Positions 8,641 to 17,395 of a stretch of DNA of 64,000 nucleotides are shown here, piece after piece (position 1 is the stretch's first letter; every line of letters begins with the position of its first letter). The position numbers were made by a program, and so were the translations under genes. Where the stretch lies: assembly GCA_947167445.1 (NCBI GenBank), contig CAMVID010000001.1:1-64000 (forward strand), read 5' to 3'. This stretch comes from G11 sp947167445 (GTDB lineage Bacteria; Bacillota; Clostridia; Lachnospirales; Lachnospiraceae). Below the pieces are notes generated by a model. That model saw nothing but the letters and a program-made list of their open reading frames with translations. It was not told the DNA's origin and made no database searches.

Positions 8641-9831
8641 ATGAATTTCCATGTTATGACCCTTTTCCCCGATATGGTAAGAAATGGTCTCATGACCAGC
8701 ATTATCGGAAGAGCTGTGGAAAACAACTACATTACCGTCAACACCTATGATATCAGGGATTATACAACCGATAAGCACAGGAAGGTTGACGATTACCCTT
8801 ACGGAGGCGGCGCAGGCATGCTTATGCAGGCACAGCCCGTGTTTGATTGCGCCAAGGCAGTAAAGGAGCGTATAGGCCACGATGCAAGGGTCATTTTCAT
8901 GACTCCTCAGGGAAGAACCTTTAACCAGCGCATTGCCGAGGAACTGGCAAAAGAGGAGGACCTTGTTTTCCTTTGCGGCCATTACGAGGGAATTGACGAG
9001 AGAGTTCTTGAGGAGATTGTAACTGACGAGATTTCCATAGGTGACTATGTATTAACCGGCGGCGAGATGGCTGCCATGATTGTGATTGATGCGGTTTCGC
9101 GTCTTGTTCCGGGGGTCCTTAGCAATGAGGACTCAGGCGTGATTGAGAGCTTTTCAGGTAACCTTTTGGAATACCCCCAGTATTCAAGGCCGGAGGTATG
9201 GATGGGCAAGAGCGTTCCGGAGGTTCTGCTTTCCGGAAATCACAAGGAAATTGAAAAGTGGCGACTCGAAACAGCCAAAGAAAGAACCTTAAGAAAGCGC
9301 CCGGACCTTTATAAGAAATACGAGAGAGAATGCGAAATCATAAAGTATCTCAATTCTGAGAAGGCCATAAATGCCGATATGACAGAGGCAATAAGGCTTA
9401 ACAGGTTAAGAATTATATATGATTCCAATGGCGTTACAGGTCTTATTGATATTGGCAAAACCAAAATATCTCTGTATGCGAAGGATTCAAAGGGTGTCGG
9501 AGAGTTTTACGATTTTGCCAAAGAGAATGGATATGACAAAGTTCCGATTCTGTTAAGGGGCACGGATGTAAGCGGCCTTTTGGATAAGGGATATAAGTTA
9601 AAGGGAGAGTATAAGGAAGTGGCTTATACCAGGGGAGTTCCAATCGGCACTAAGGAAGTTGTTGACGAGGTTACTGAGAATATCAGAAGCGAAATCAATG
9701 ATTTGCTTCTTGCAGGAGAACTGCCCATTAAGTTTGTACCTGCAGGTGATGTGGAAACCCTTGCGGTATATGAGAAATTACAGTTCAGAATTAGTAAAAA
9801 AAGCCTTTACTTTTGTGAACCTTTATGCTAA
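8641..9831 (+). CDS. trmD: tRNA (guanine37-N1)-methyltransferase TrmD with a C-terminal extension
   Basis: Methylates G37 of tRNAs next to the anticodon using S-adenosylmethionine, preventing +1 frameshifting. The N-terminal ~230 residues are canonical: MNFHVMTLFPDM, YGGGAGMLMQ, the trefoil-knot SAM-binding LCGHYEGIDERV and IGDYVLTGGE, and the end WRLETAKERTLRKRPDL. The protein is 396 aa, about 150 residues longer than usual. The extra part (from about MTEAIRLNRLRI) ends with ETLAVYEKLQFRISKKSLYF, which resembles the last strand-helix of GNAT acetyltransferases. There is no stop codon or frameshift at the junction. Methyltransferase activity is well supported; the role of the extension is unknown. 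Confidence 0.93.
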   Translation: MNFHVMTLFPDMVRNGLMTSIIGRAVENNYITVNTYDIRDYTTDKHRKVDDYPYGGGAGMLMQAQPVFDCAKAVKERIGHDARVIFMTPQGRTFNQRIAEELAKEEDLVFLCGHYEGIDERVLEEIVTDEISIGDYVLTGGEMAAMIVIDAVSRLVPGVLSNEDSGVIESFSGNLLEYPQYSRPEVWMGKSVPEVLLSGNHKEIEKWRLETAKERTLRKRPDLYKKYERECEIIKYLNSEKAINADMTEAIRLNRLRIIYDSNGVTGLIDIGKTKISLYAKDSKGVGEFYDFAKENGYDKVPILLRGTDVSGLLDKGYKLKGEYKEVAYTRGVPIGTKEVVDEVTENIRSEINDLLLAGELPIKFVPAGDVETLAVYEKLQFRISKKSLYFCEPLC

Positions 9832-9912
9832 AGTATTAACGTTGCTATAGAAATAGATGGTCCTCTGTTACACATACGTATTAAGAACATCCATTAAACA
9901 AGGAGATTTAAG

Positions 9913-10260
9913 ATGAACGAGATTATTAAGAACATCGAAGCAGAACAGTTGAAAGCTACCGTGGATGAGTTTAACGTAGGTGATACAGTTAAAGTTTACG
10001 GTAAGATCAAAGAGGGTAACCGTGAGAGAATTCAGATTTTCGAAGGTACCGTTATTAAGCGCCAGGGCGGAAGCAACCGCGAGACATTCACAGTTCGTAA
10101 GAACTCCAACGGTGTTGGCGTAGAGAAGACTTGGCCTCTTCACTCACCTAACGTAGAGAAGATCGAAGTTGTAAGAAAGGGTAAAGTAAGACGTGCTAAA
10201 CTTACATACTTAAGAGATCGTGTAGGTAAGAAAGCTAAAGTTAAAGAGTTGGTTCGTTAG
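9913..10260 (+). CDS. rplS: 50S ribosomal protein L19
   Basis: Large-subunit protein at the 30S/50S interface, 115 aa. FNVGDTVKVYGKIKEGNRER, FEGTVIKRQGG and the basic C-terminal GKVRRAKLTYLRDRVGKKAK are diagnostic. The ribosome-binding site is AAGGAG. It ends the ribosomal operon, followed by a clear terminator. The 81-base gap after trmD contains no obvious gene. Confidence 0.97.
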   Translation: MNEIIKNIEAEQLKATVDEFNVGDTVKVYGKIKEGNRERIQIFEGTVIKRQGGSNRETFTVRKNSNGVGVEKTWPLHSPNVEKIEVVRKGKVRRAKLTYLRDRVGKKAKVKELVR

Positions 10261-10272
10261 TTTGTTCTTGAG

Positions 10273-10303
10273 AGCGCTTGCAGTAATCTGCAGGCGCTTT
10301 TTT
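10273..10303 (+). terminator. Terminator after rplS
   Basis: 11-bp stem AGCGCTTGCAG / CTGCAGGCGCT (10273-10283, 10288-10298; one wobble pair), TAAT loop, T run. Confidence 0.92.
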
Positions 10304-10361
10304 GCTGCCTCATCTTAATACTTTTTTAATAGATGCCTCTATCGATTTTTAAGGCCGTATA

Positions 10362-10370
10362 TGGTATAAT
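10362..10370 (+). promoter_or_regulatory. Extended -10 promoter of the lepB-rbgA-lepB-rnhB operon
   Basis: TGGTATAAT: consensus -10 (10365-10370) with upstream TG, 31 bases before the lepB start. No good -35. Confidence 0.55.
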
Positions 10371-10401
10371 TTTTCTTGTTTAAGCGTAGGAGAATCAATA
10401 T

Positions 10402-10986
10402 ATGGCCAGACATAAAGGGCTTAGTTTTTATACCAAAAAGAAGATAATAAGTTCTGCCCTTATCAGGGAGATTATCAGCTACATATTTGGTATTGTTACC
10501 ACGACATTTATTGCGGCGGTAATAGTATATATGATGGGCATTACCACCGGTGTAATAGGTAACTCCATGGAGCCTTCCCTTTACAGCGGACAGACTGTTT
10601 ACATTAATAAACTTAAATACCTTTTCGGTCAGCCCAAGGCAGGAGATGTGATTGTTTTTCTCCCTAACGGTAACGTTAATTCCCATTACTATGTTAAGAG
10701 AGTTGTGGGTACCCCGGGAGACAGCGTTCAGATAGTGAATGGTAAGCTCCTTATCAATGACAAGGAATATGTGGACGGAATTCAGAGAGATAAAATCTCC
10801 GATCCCGGTATAGCAGCGGAGAGAATCGTGCTTGCGGGGGATGAATTCTTTGTCCTTGGAGATAACGCAAACAACAGTGAAGACAGCAGATCGGCCAATA
10901 TCGGTGTGGTGAAGAAAGAGTTCATTATCGGTAAGGCCTGGTTCAAGAAGAGCGTCGCCGGCGCCAAAATGGGGTTTGTTGATTAG
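10402..10986 (+). CDS. lepB: Signal peptidase I (first copy)
   Basis: Membrane serine protease that removes signal peptides from secreted proteins. 194 aa with a cytoplasmic basic N-terminus, one transmembrane segment (about residues 24-46), catalytic Ser55 in GNSMEPS and catalytic Lys99 in YYVKRVVGTPGD, and the box FVLGDNANNSEDSR. The ribosome-binding site is TAGGAG. rbgA begins 3 bases after the stop. A second signal peptidase follows rbgA; this copy has a longer basic N-terminus. Confidence 0.93.
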   Translation: MARHKGLSFYTKKKIISSALIREIISYIFGIVTTTFIAAVIVYMMGITTGVIGNSMEPSLYSGQTVYINKLKYLFGQPKAGDVIVFLPNGNVNSHYYVKRVVGTPGDSVQIVNGKLLINDKEYVDGIQRDKISDPGIAAERIVLAGDEFFVLGDNANNSEDSRSANIGVVKKEFIIGKAWFKKSVAGAKMGFVD

Positions 10987-10989
10987 ATT

Positions 10990-11847
10990 ATGAGTGATAA
11001 TAAGATAAACATTAACTGGTACCCGGGGCATATGACCAAGGCGAAGCGAATGATGCATGAGAACCTTGGACTTATTGACCTGGTGATTGAACTTTTGGAT
11101 GCCAGAGTGCCAATCAGCAGCAGAAATCCTGATATAGACGAACTTGCCAAGAACAAGTCGAGACTTATTCTTTTAAATAAGTCGGACCTGGCGGATGAGA
11201 GGGCCAACAATGCCTGGATGCAGTATTTCGAGGGCAAGGGCCTTAATATTGTCATGATTAACTCTCAGACAGGCAAGGGCGTTAAGAGTGTTTCGGCTGC
11301 GGTTAATGAGGCCTGCAAAGAGAAGCTTGAGAGAGACAGGAAGAGAGGCATCATAGGTCGTCCAATAAGGGCAATGGTTGTGGGTATTCCCAATGTTGGT
11401 AAATCCACCTTCATTAATTCCTATGCCGGAAGAGCCTGTGCCAAGACCGGAAACAAGCCCGGTGTTACAAAGGGTAAACAGTGGATTAAACTCAGTAAGA
11501 CCCTGGAACTTTTGGATACTCCCGGAATTCTTTGGCCCAAGTTTGAAGATAAGAATGTGGGACTGAGGCTTGCCATGATCGGTTCCATTAATGATGATAT
11601 ATTAAATAAGGACGAACTTGCCCTTGATTTAATTGAGTTTCTGAAGGAGAACTACAAAGGACTTCTTGCAGAAAGATACGGAATTTCCGAGGATGACGTA
11701 AACGTTGATATCCTTACGGGAATTGCTGTAAACAGAAAGTGTTTTAAAGCCGGTGAAGAGCCGGATATTTCGAAGGCTTCCATGCTTCTTCTGGATGACT
11801 TCAGAAAAGGGCGCCTTGGCAGAATAAGCCTTGAAAGGCCCGAATAA
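10990..11847 (+). CDS. rbgA: Ribosome biogenesis GTPase RbgA (YlqF)
   Basis: Circularly permuted GTPase needed for late 50S assembly (incorporation of L16 and others). G motifs are permuted: G4 NKSD at 63-66 precedes G1 GIPNVGKS at 132-139 and G3 DTPG. The N-terminal INWYPGHMTKAKRMM is typical of YlqF and contains the catalytic His13-equivalent. 285 aa is normal. It lies between two lepB genes, as in several Firmicutes, and is probably co-transcribed with them. Confidence 0.95.
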   Translation: MSDNKININWYPGHMTKAKRMMHENLGLIDLVIELLDARVPISSRNPDIDELAKNKSRLILLNKSDLADERANNAWMQYFEGKGLNIVMINSQTGKGVKSVSAAVNEACKEKLERDRKRGIIGRPIRAMVVGIPNVGKSTFINSYAGRACAKTGNKPGVTKGKQWIKLSKTLELLDTPGILWPKFEDKNVGLRLAMIGSINDDILNKDELALDLIEFLKENYKGLLAERYGISEDDVNVDILTGIAVNRKCFKAGEEPDISKASMLLLDDFRKGRLGRISLERPE

Positions 11848-11864
11848 TAAGGAATGGAATAACG

Positions 11865-12404
11865 ATGAAAAGTGTTTTGAAAGAAATTCTCAGTACAAGC
11901 CTTTACCTTCTTTGCGTTCTGGCAATATGTTTTCTTTTGATTAAATATGTGGGTCAGAGAACACAGGTTGAAGGTTCCTCAATGGAAACCACACTTTGCG
12001 ACGGAGATAACCTTATAGTCGATAAGATTTCCTACAGATTTCATGATCCCGAGAGATTCGATATAATAGTTTTCCCCTACAGATACGAGGACAACACATA
12101 TTACATCAAAAGAATCATAGGTCTTCCCGGCGAAACGGTTCAGATTGACTATGACGGAAATATCTATATTGACGGAGAGCTTCTTAAGGAGAACTACGGA
12201 AGGGAAGTTATTCAGAAGCCCGGAAATGCGGTTAATCCCGTTAAACTTGGAGATGATGAGTACTTTGTGCTCGGAGATAACAGAAACAATTCAATCGACA
12301 GCAGATTCGAACAGGTAGGCAAGCTTAAAAGAAGCGAGCTTATCGGCAAAGCATGGGTTCGTATCTGGCCTTTTGATAAATTTGGAAAGGTAGTTCACCA
12401 GTAA
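11865..12404 (+). CDS. lepB: Signal peptidase I (second copy)
   Basis: 179-aa type I signal peptidase with one N-terminal transmembrane helix (about 8-28), catalytic Ser39 in VEGSSMETTL, catalytic Lys82 in YYIKRIIGLPGE, and FVLGDNRNNSIDSR. It is more canonical than the first copy, and the two differ enough to suggest an old duplication with possible substrate differences. The stop is immediately followed by the ATG of rnhB, indicating translational coupling. Confidence 0.94.
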   Translation: MKSVLKEILSTSLYLLCVLAICFLLIKYVGQRTQVEGSSMETTLCDGDNLIVDKISYRFHDPERFDIIVFPYRYEDNTYYIKRIIGLPGETVQIDYDGNIYIDGELLKENYGREVIQKPGNAVNPVKLGDDEYFVLGDNRNNSIDSRFEQVGKLKRSELIGKAWVRIWPFDKFGKVVHQ

Positions 12405-13181
12405 ATGGATAAGACTTCGTTTATCAAAGAAAAATTGCAGGCGGCTTCATATAATGAGCTGCCTTCATTTATATCGGAATATTCTTCGGATGAGAGGAAA
12501 GCGGTAATCATTCTCGTTGAAAGCGCCAAAAAGAGAATGGCGGCTTACGAGAAAGAACAAAAAAGGCTTGAAACCATGCGTATTTATGAACATAAATACG
12601 AGGATCAGGGGCTTATTTGCGGTATTGATGAGGTTGGTAGAGGTCCCCTTGCAGGCCCTGTGGTTGCGGGAGCGGTAATTTTACCGAAAAATTGTGAGAT
12701 TTTATATATAAACGATTCGAAGCAATTGTCCGAGAAAAAAAGAGAAGAGCTTTATGATGAAATAATGGAAAAGGCTATTGCAACGGGAATCGGAATGGCC
12801 TCTCCCGAAAGGATTGACGAGATAAACATTCTTCAGGCTACATATGAGGCAATGAGAGAAGCCATAAGTAACTTAAAGGTAAAACCGGCGGTTCTCCTTA
12901 ACGACGCCGTGACAATTCCCGACGTTGACAAATCCATCTGGCAGGTGCCAATCATTAAAGGTGATGCCAAAAGTGCGTCCATTGCAGCCGCCAGCATCAT
13001 AGCAAAGGTCACCAGAGACAGGATGATGGTTCAGTATGAAGAAGTATTCCCTGAGTATGGATTCGCAAGCAATAAGGGTTATGGCGCAGCCGCACATATA
13101 GACGCACTTAAGAAATACGGCCCCTGTCCAATTCATCGAAGAAGCTTTATAAAGAATTTTGTTGATATAAACAGCTTGTAA
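12405..13181 (+). CDS. rnhB: Ribonuclease HII
   Basis: Cleaves RNA in RNA/DNA hybrids and removes misincorporated ribonucleotides. 258 aa. An N-terminal extension of ~70 residues precedes the catalytic core GIDEVGRGPLAGPVVAGAV, which holds the first Asp and Glu of the DEDD active site; NDSKQLSEKKRE and KGDAKSASIAAASIIAKVTRD are further type-II signatures. It starts directly at the stop of lepB without its own visible ribosome-binding site. The order lepB-rbgA-lepB-rnhB and then flagellar-like genes parallels the B. subtilis ylqF-rnhB-ylqG-ylqH region. Confidence 0.95.
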   Translation: MDKTSFIKEKLQAASYNELPSFISEYSSDERKAVIILVESAKKRMAAYEKEQKRLETMRIYEHKYEDQGLICGIDEVGRGPLAGPVVAGAVILPKNCEILYINDSKQLSEKKREELYDEIMEKAIATGIGMASPERIDEINILQATYEAMREAISNLKVKPAVLLNDAVTIPDVDKSIWQVPIIKGDAKSASIAAASIIAKVTRDRMMVQYEEVFPEYGFASNKGYGAAAHIDALKKYGPCPIHRRSFIKNFVDINSL

Positions 13182-13192
13182 GGAGATTTCCC

Positions 13193-14842
13193 ATGTGGCT
13201 TAACAGTCTTGTATCCGGGATGCAGAATACTGCTTCAAACTATGGAATCGGAAACGGCAAGAACGAAGATCCCGCAGCGGCATTGAAACTGAATCGCTAT
13301 ATTGCCGGGATGAAAGCCGGCCAGACCATCCAGGGTGAAATTGTGTCCAAAACCGGAAGCGAAGTGGCCATTAAATTAGCTGATGACATGGTTTTGAATG
13401 CAAGGCTTGAGAATGATATGGAGCTGGAGCTTGGAAAACTTCTTACACTTGAAGTAAGGTCAAACATGGGAGGCACCCTTTCATTAAGCCCTTTATTTGA
13501 AAATATGGGACTTGATGCCAATGTATTAAAGGCCCTTGATATGGCCGGCCTTCCCACAAATGACAGAACCATAGAGATGGCTGATTCCATGATGAAAAAC
13601 GGAATGAGCGTAAGCAGAGAAAGTCTCCAGGAGGTATTCAAGGAGGTTATTACCTATAAGGATGTTCCGCCCTCAGACATTGTAAGTCTTCATAAACTTG
13701 GGGTTGAAGTTACAAGGGAGAATCTGGAGCAGTTTAATAACTATAAGAATCTCAATCATCAGGTAATAAGGGGCGTTACTGATGTGGTTAATGAATTGCC
13801 GGAAGCCTTTAATACCCTGATGCAGTCCGGCGAGCCCACAAAGGCTGTGGCTTTGTTTGATGCAGTTATAAATACCGTTATTCTGGAGCAGGAAGCTGAA
13901 CCTGAAGCTGTTATGAGCCAAAATGAGCCTGCAGCCATTACGGCACAGGAAAATGAGCCTGTAGCCGTTATGCCACAGGTAAATGAGAATCCGGAGATGC
14001 CTGTTCAGGTTGCAGCACAGGGAGAAAGCGAAGCCCCCGCAGTTCTTAATGAGACAAAGGCTGAGACCGAGGCTCAGGCAGTACCCCAGGGCAAAGAGGA
14101 GGCGGCACAGACAACGGTAACCGCTGCTCCCAATGAGAATCAGCCCGTTAATATTCAGAATCGAATCATTGAAATGTATACGGCCGCCAAGACTCCTGAA
14201 GCTAAAGCAGAGCTTTTTGCTGATAAAGAGTTCCAGAATCTTGTGAAAGAGGCCATTGTTAACAAGTGGACTCTTACACCGGAGGCTGTTATGGATAAGA
14301 GCAATGTGGAGGCTCTCTATCAGAGACTCAGGACAGGCTTAAGCCATCTGGAGCTTGAGGCCAGAGAGACCGCAGGTACCAATGCTCCCATAACTCAGGC
14401 AGTAACCAATCTTAACAATAATATAGATTTCATGAATCAGCTGAATCATATGTATACTTATATTCAGCTGCCTCTTAAGATGCAAAACGGGGAACAGCAC
14501 GGAGAACTTTTCGTTTATACCAACAAGCATTCACTGGCTTCCAAGGATGGCAGTGTAAGCGCATTTTTGCACCTTGATATGGATAATCTTGGTCCTGTGG
14601 ACTGCTTCGTTGCCATGAAGGATTCAAAGGTTAACACCAACTTCAGGCTTAAGGACGATGAGACCTTAAAGTTTATTGAAGACCACATGGATATACTTAA
14701 CAGCCGACTGGAAAAGAGGGGTTATTCCCTTAACGTGAAGTGTAATCTTATGGATGAAGAGACAAGCGGAATGGAGGAGATTCTCAAGACTGACAATCTC
14801 AAAGTCTTTGGCGGACACCATTCCTTTGATGTGAGGACTTAA
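13193..14842 (+). CDS. FliK-like (YlqG-type) hook-length control domain protein
   Basis: 549-aa protein of unproven function. The N-terminal ~220 residues look like a conserved domain with an SH3-like segment (GQTIQGEIVSKTGSEVAIKL). The middle, about 225-320, is a low-complexity Glu/Pro/Ala linker that contains two nearly identical 10-residue repeats encoded by the tandem 30-bp units at 13921-13980. The C-terminal ~120 residues (MYTYIQLPLKM..., GELFVYTN, ...FLHLDMDNLGPVDCFVAM...) resemble the FliK C-terminal domain. The neighbour downstream is an FlhB C-domain protein, the natural partner of FliK. B. subtilis has the same pair (ylqG-ylqH) outside its flagellar operon. Could be flagellar or a different export-related role. 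Confidence 0.75.
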   Translation: MWLNSLVSGMQNTASNYGIGNGKNEDPAAALKLNRYIAGMKAGQTIQGEIVSKTGSEVAIKLADDMVLNARLENDMELELGKLLTLEVRSNMGGTLSLSPLFENMGLDANVLKALDMAGLPTNDRTIEMADSMMKNGMSVSRESLQEVFKEVITYKDVPPSDIVSLHKLGVEVTRENLEQFNNYKNLNHQVIRGVTDVVNELPEAFNTLMQSGEPTKAVALFDAVINTVILEQEAEPEAVMSQNEPAAITAQENEPVAVMPQVNENPEMPVQVAAQGESEAPAVLNETKAETEAQAVPQGKEEAAQTTVTAAPNENQPVNIQNRIIEMYTAAKTPEAKAELFADKEFQNLVKEAIVNKWTLTPEAVMDKSNVEALYQRLRTGLSHLELEARETAGTNAPITQAVTNLNNNIDFMNQLNHMYTYIQLPLKMQNGEQHGELFVYTNKHSLASKDGSVSAFLHLDMDNLGPVDCFVAMKDSKVNTNFRLKDDETLKFIEDHMDILNSRLEKRGYSLNVKCNLMDEETSGMEEILKTDNLKVFGGHHSFDVRT

Positions 14843-14844
14843 GG

Positions 14845-15132
14845 ATGGCAGATAAAGAGAAAGTAAAACAGGCGGTAGCTCTGGAATACGATCCTACAGA
14901 TGATGCCCCCAGAGTCATAGCTTCAGGTAAGGGCGCTCTTGCGGAGAAGATTATTTCGGAAGCTCAAAAGGCGGACGTTCCGGTTCACAGGGATGACAAG
15001 CTGGCGGACACACTATCCAAACTCGAGATAGGAGACATGATTCCTCCCGAGCTTTATGAAGTTGTGGCCGAAATCCTTCTGTTTGTGGATCACATGGATA
15101 AGATTAAGAATAAACTGACAAAGCTGAAGTAA
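14845..15132 (+). CDS. FlhB C-terminal domain homologue (YlqH/FlhB2)
   Basis: 95-aa protein corresponding only to the cytoplasmic domain of the type III export switch FlhB: AVALEYDPTDDAPRVIASGK, a helix, and IPPELYEVVAEILLFV. The autocleavage motif NPTH of true FlhB is absent, and there are no transmembrane segments. It starts 2 bases after the FliK-like gene and ends directly at the yraN start, so it is translationally linked to both. Role not established; interaction with the FliK-like neighbour is the obvious hypothesis. Confidence 0.87.
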   Translation: MADKEKVKQAVALEYDPTDDAPRVIASGKGALAEKIISEAQKADVPVHRDDKLADTLSKLEIGDMIPPELYEVVAEILLFVDHMDKIKNKLTKLK

Positions 15133-15489
15133 ATGAATAAAAGAAGTGTTGGAAACAGAGGAGAAGATCGGGCATATGATTTTCTCCTTCAAAATGGAAT
15201 AGATATCCTTGAACGAAACTACAGGTTTCATAAGACAGGAGAAATCGACCTCATTGGAAGAGACGGAGAGTATCTTGTCTTTTTTGAGGTTAAATACAGA
15301 GAGGGAGCAAATAAGGGAAGGGCGTCTGAAGCAGTTACTTTTGCCAAGCAAAGGCAGATAAGCAAAGTGGCTGTATCTTATCTTTATGTCAAGAAATTAC
15401 CCATGGAAACTCCCGTAAGATTTGATGTTATCGCCATAGACGGCGATGAAATAAAATGGCACAAAAATGCATTTGAATATGTGGGGTAG
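15133..15489 (+). CDS. YraN family putative endonuclease (UPF0102)
   Basis: 118-aa protein of the YraN/UPF0102 family, related to Holliday-junction-resolvase-like nucleases. NKRSVGNRGEDRAYDFL, the acidic GEIDLIGRDGEYLVFFEVKYR (PD-(D/E)XK-like Asp, Glu, Lys) and the C-terminal RFDVIAID are characteristic. It begins at the stop codon of the FlhB-like gene. The family commonly sits next to rnhB, as here. Biochemical function is not firmly known. Confidence 0.92.
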   Translation: MNKRSVGNRGEDRAYDFLLQNGIDILERNYRFHKTGEIDLIGRDGEYLVFFEVKYREGANKGRASEAVTFAKQRQISKVAVSYLYVKKLPMETPVRFDVIAIDGDEIKWHKNAFEYVG

Positions 15490-15493
15490 AAAG

Positions 15494-17302
15494 ATGATTA
15501 CAAGAAACAGCAAAATTAAAGAAGCCTTTAATACACCTGTGGGACATGATGTTATTTCAAAGATTCTTCTGCAGGCAAACATTAAGGACAAGTATGTAAA
15601 GGGCGGAATCATAGGGAATCTTAAGTTAAAGACCCTGGCTAAACTAAGCGGCGGCAAAGTCAGTGAAGGCTTTCTTAACACCTTCATTGACCTTTTAAAC
15701 AGAGATGACTCAAATGAAGCCCCCAAAGACGGCGAAATAAGCCACAAATGGTGGAAGGAGGCTGTGTTTTACCAGATATATCCCCGAAGCTTTAATGACG
15801 CCAATGGAGACGGAATCGGAGACCTCAGAGGCATTATAGAAAAGCTGGATTACATTAAGGATCTGGGAGTGGACGCCATCTGGCTTTCTCCCATCTATGA
15901 TTCTCCAAATGATGACAACGGCTATGATATCAGAGATTACAGAAAGATAATGACGGAATTTGGAACCATGGAGGACTTTGATGAACTCCTTAAGGGCATT
16001 CACGACAGAGGCATGAGATTAATCATGGATCTGGTGGTGAATCATACTTCCGATGAACATCCCTGGTTTCAAGAGGCATTAAAGAATCCCGACAGCCCCT
16101 ACAGAAAGTATTATCTTTTCAGAGAGGGAGACAAGGACACACCTCCCAACAACTGGAAGTCTTTTTTCTCGGGAAGCGCATGGAATTATTATGATGAGCA
16201 GAAGGTTTGGGCGCTTCATCTTTTCTCCAAAAAACAGATGGATCTCAACTGGGAATGCGAGGAGATGAGAAAGGATGTAATTGACATGATCAAATTCTGG
16301 CTGTCTAAGGGTGTTGACGGCTTCAGAATGGATGTCATCAATTACATTTCAAAGGATGAGGGACTCCCCGAAGGAGATAAAGCCATAGGAGAGTTGATGG
16401 GATTCACCGGAGTTGAGCATTATTTCTATGGTCCCAAGCTTCACGACTACCTTAAGGAAATCAGAAAGGATGCCTTTGATCCCTTTGAGGCCTTCAGCGT
16501 GGGTGAAACTCCCGGAATCGGCCTCAACATGGCAAGAAAGGTTACGGGAGAAGAAAGAAGAGAACTTGATATGGTCTTTTCCTTCGACCATCTTGAAACT
16601 CCGGGACATACCAAGTTTGAAGACTATAAATACGATCTTGATTATCTCAAAAAATACCTGGATAACTGGACGGTCAACTACGGAAATAACTGCTGGCAGG
16701 CCTTCTTTTACAACAACCATGACAATCCAAGGATGATAAGCAAAATCGACACCGATCCCAGAAGACGCTTTTATCTTGGCTCCATGCTGGCGGTACTTCA
16801 GTTTACTGTTAAGGGCACGCCCTTTGTGTTCCAGGGAGATGAGATGGGTTTGACCAATTATCCCTTTAAATCCATGGACCAGATAACTGATGTGGAGGCC
16901 AAAAACTATTACAAAGAGCTTCTGGATATGGGCAAGACTCCCGAGGAAGCCTTTAAGATTATTATTTCCGGAACCAGAGAGCATACAAGGATGATGCTGC
17001 CCTGGAAGCCCGGGGTTCAGGTAATTGACCCCACCATGACTGAAGCCTATAAGGAATTAATCAGAATCAGGAAAGAGAATCCCTTGCTGGTATATGGAGA
17101 TTATGAGCTTTTGATGGGAGATAAGGGCAGATATACCTACGCAAGATTTGACAAGGATACTTCCTACGTAATTGACTGTAACCTTACAACCGGTGAAATT
17201 CCGGCTCTTGATGTGCCTGACGGAAGACTGATGTATTCCAACTACGAAGAGCCCTATGCGGAGGTGTTAAAAGCCTACGAAGGCCGTATTTGGGTGGTTT
17301 AA
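15494..17302 (+). CDS. GH13 alpha-glucosidase / oligo-1,6-glucosidase with an extra N-terminal domain
   Basis: Glycoside hydrolase of the oligo-1,6-glucosidase/alpha-glucosidase type, acting on short alpha-glucans. From the ATG at 15494 it has 602 aa. The catalytic barrel starts at WWKEAVFYQIYPRSFNDANG (about residue 86) with DLVVNHTSDEHPWF, nucleophile Asp280 in GFRMDV, acid/base Glu338 in SVGETPG and Asp410 in NNHDNPR. Residues 1-75 form a helical-looking extension (TPVGHDVISKILLQ..., GNLKLKTLAKLSGGKV) that is not part of the usual enzyme. No signal peptide, so it is probably cytoplasmic. It follows yraN by 4 bases; an in-frame ATG upstream overlaps yraN and has no better ribosome-binding site. 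Confidence 0.9.
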   Translation: MITRNSKIKEAFNTPVGHDVISKILLQANIKDKYVKGGIIGNLKLKTLAKLSGGKVSEGFLNTFIDLLNRDDSNEAPKDGEISHKWWKEAVFYQIYPRSFNDANGDGIGDLRGIIEKLDYIKDLGVDAIWLSPIYDSPNDDNGYDIRDYRKIMTEFGTMEDFDELLKGIHDRGMRLIMDLVVNHTSDEHPWFQEALKNPDSPYRKYYLFREGDKDTPPNNWKSFFSGSAWNYYDEQKVWALHLFSKKQMDLNWECEEMRKDVIDMIKFWLSKGVDGFRMDVINYISKDEGLPEGDKAIGELMGFTGVEHYFYGPKLHDYLKEIRKDAFDPFEAFSVGETPGIGLNMARKVTGEERRELDMVFSFDHLETPGHTKFEDYKYDLDYLKKYLDNWTVNYGNNCWQAFFYNNHDNPRMISKIDTDPRRRFYLGSMLAVLQFTVKGTPFVFQGDEMGLTNYPFKSMDQITDVEAKNYYKELLDMGKTPEEAFKIIISGTREHTRMMLPWKPGVQVIDPTMTEAYKELIRIRKENPLLVYGDYELLMGDKGRYTYARFDKDTSYVIDCNLTTGEIPALDVPDGRLMYSNYEEPYAEVLKAYEGRIWVV

Positions 17303-17350
17303 GAATTTCTTAAGTATTTTCGTAATCTGTTGTTAAAAATCATATGTTTT

Positions 17351-17356
17351 TATAAT
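17351..17356 (+). promoter_or_regulatory. -10 element upstream of the two-component system
   Basis: Consensus TATAAT, 39 bases before the response-regulator start. The -35 is weak: CTGTTG with an 18-base spacer or TTGTTA with 15. Confidence 0.45.
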
Positions 17357-17395
17357 AGAGAACACTCAATGTTCTTTATTAGGAAAGAGGGAAAA

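Noticed and set aside
16349..16984. 211-codon frame on the - strand inside the GH13 gene
   Set aside because: Opposite a gene with all catalytic motifs; no motif of its own.
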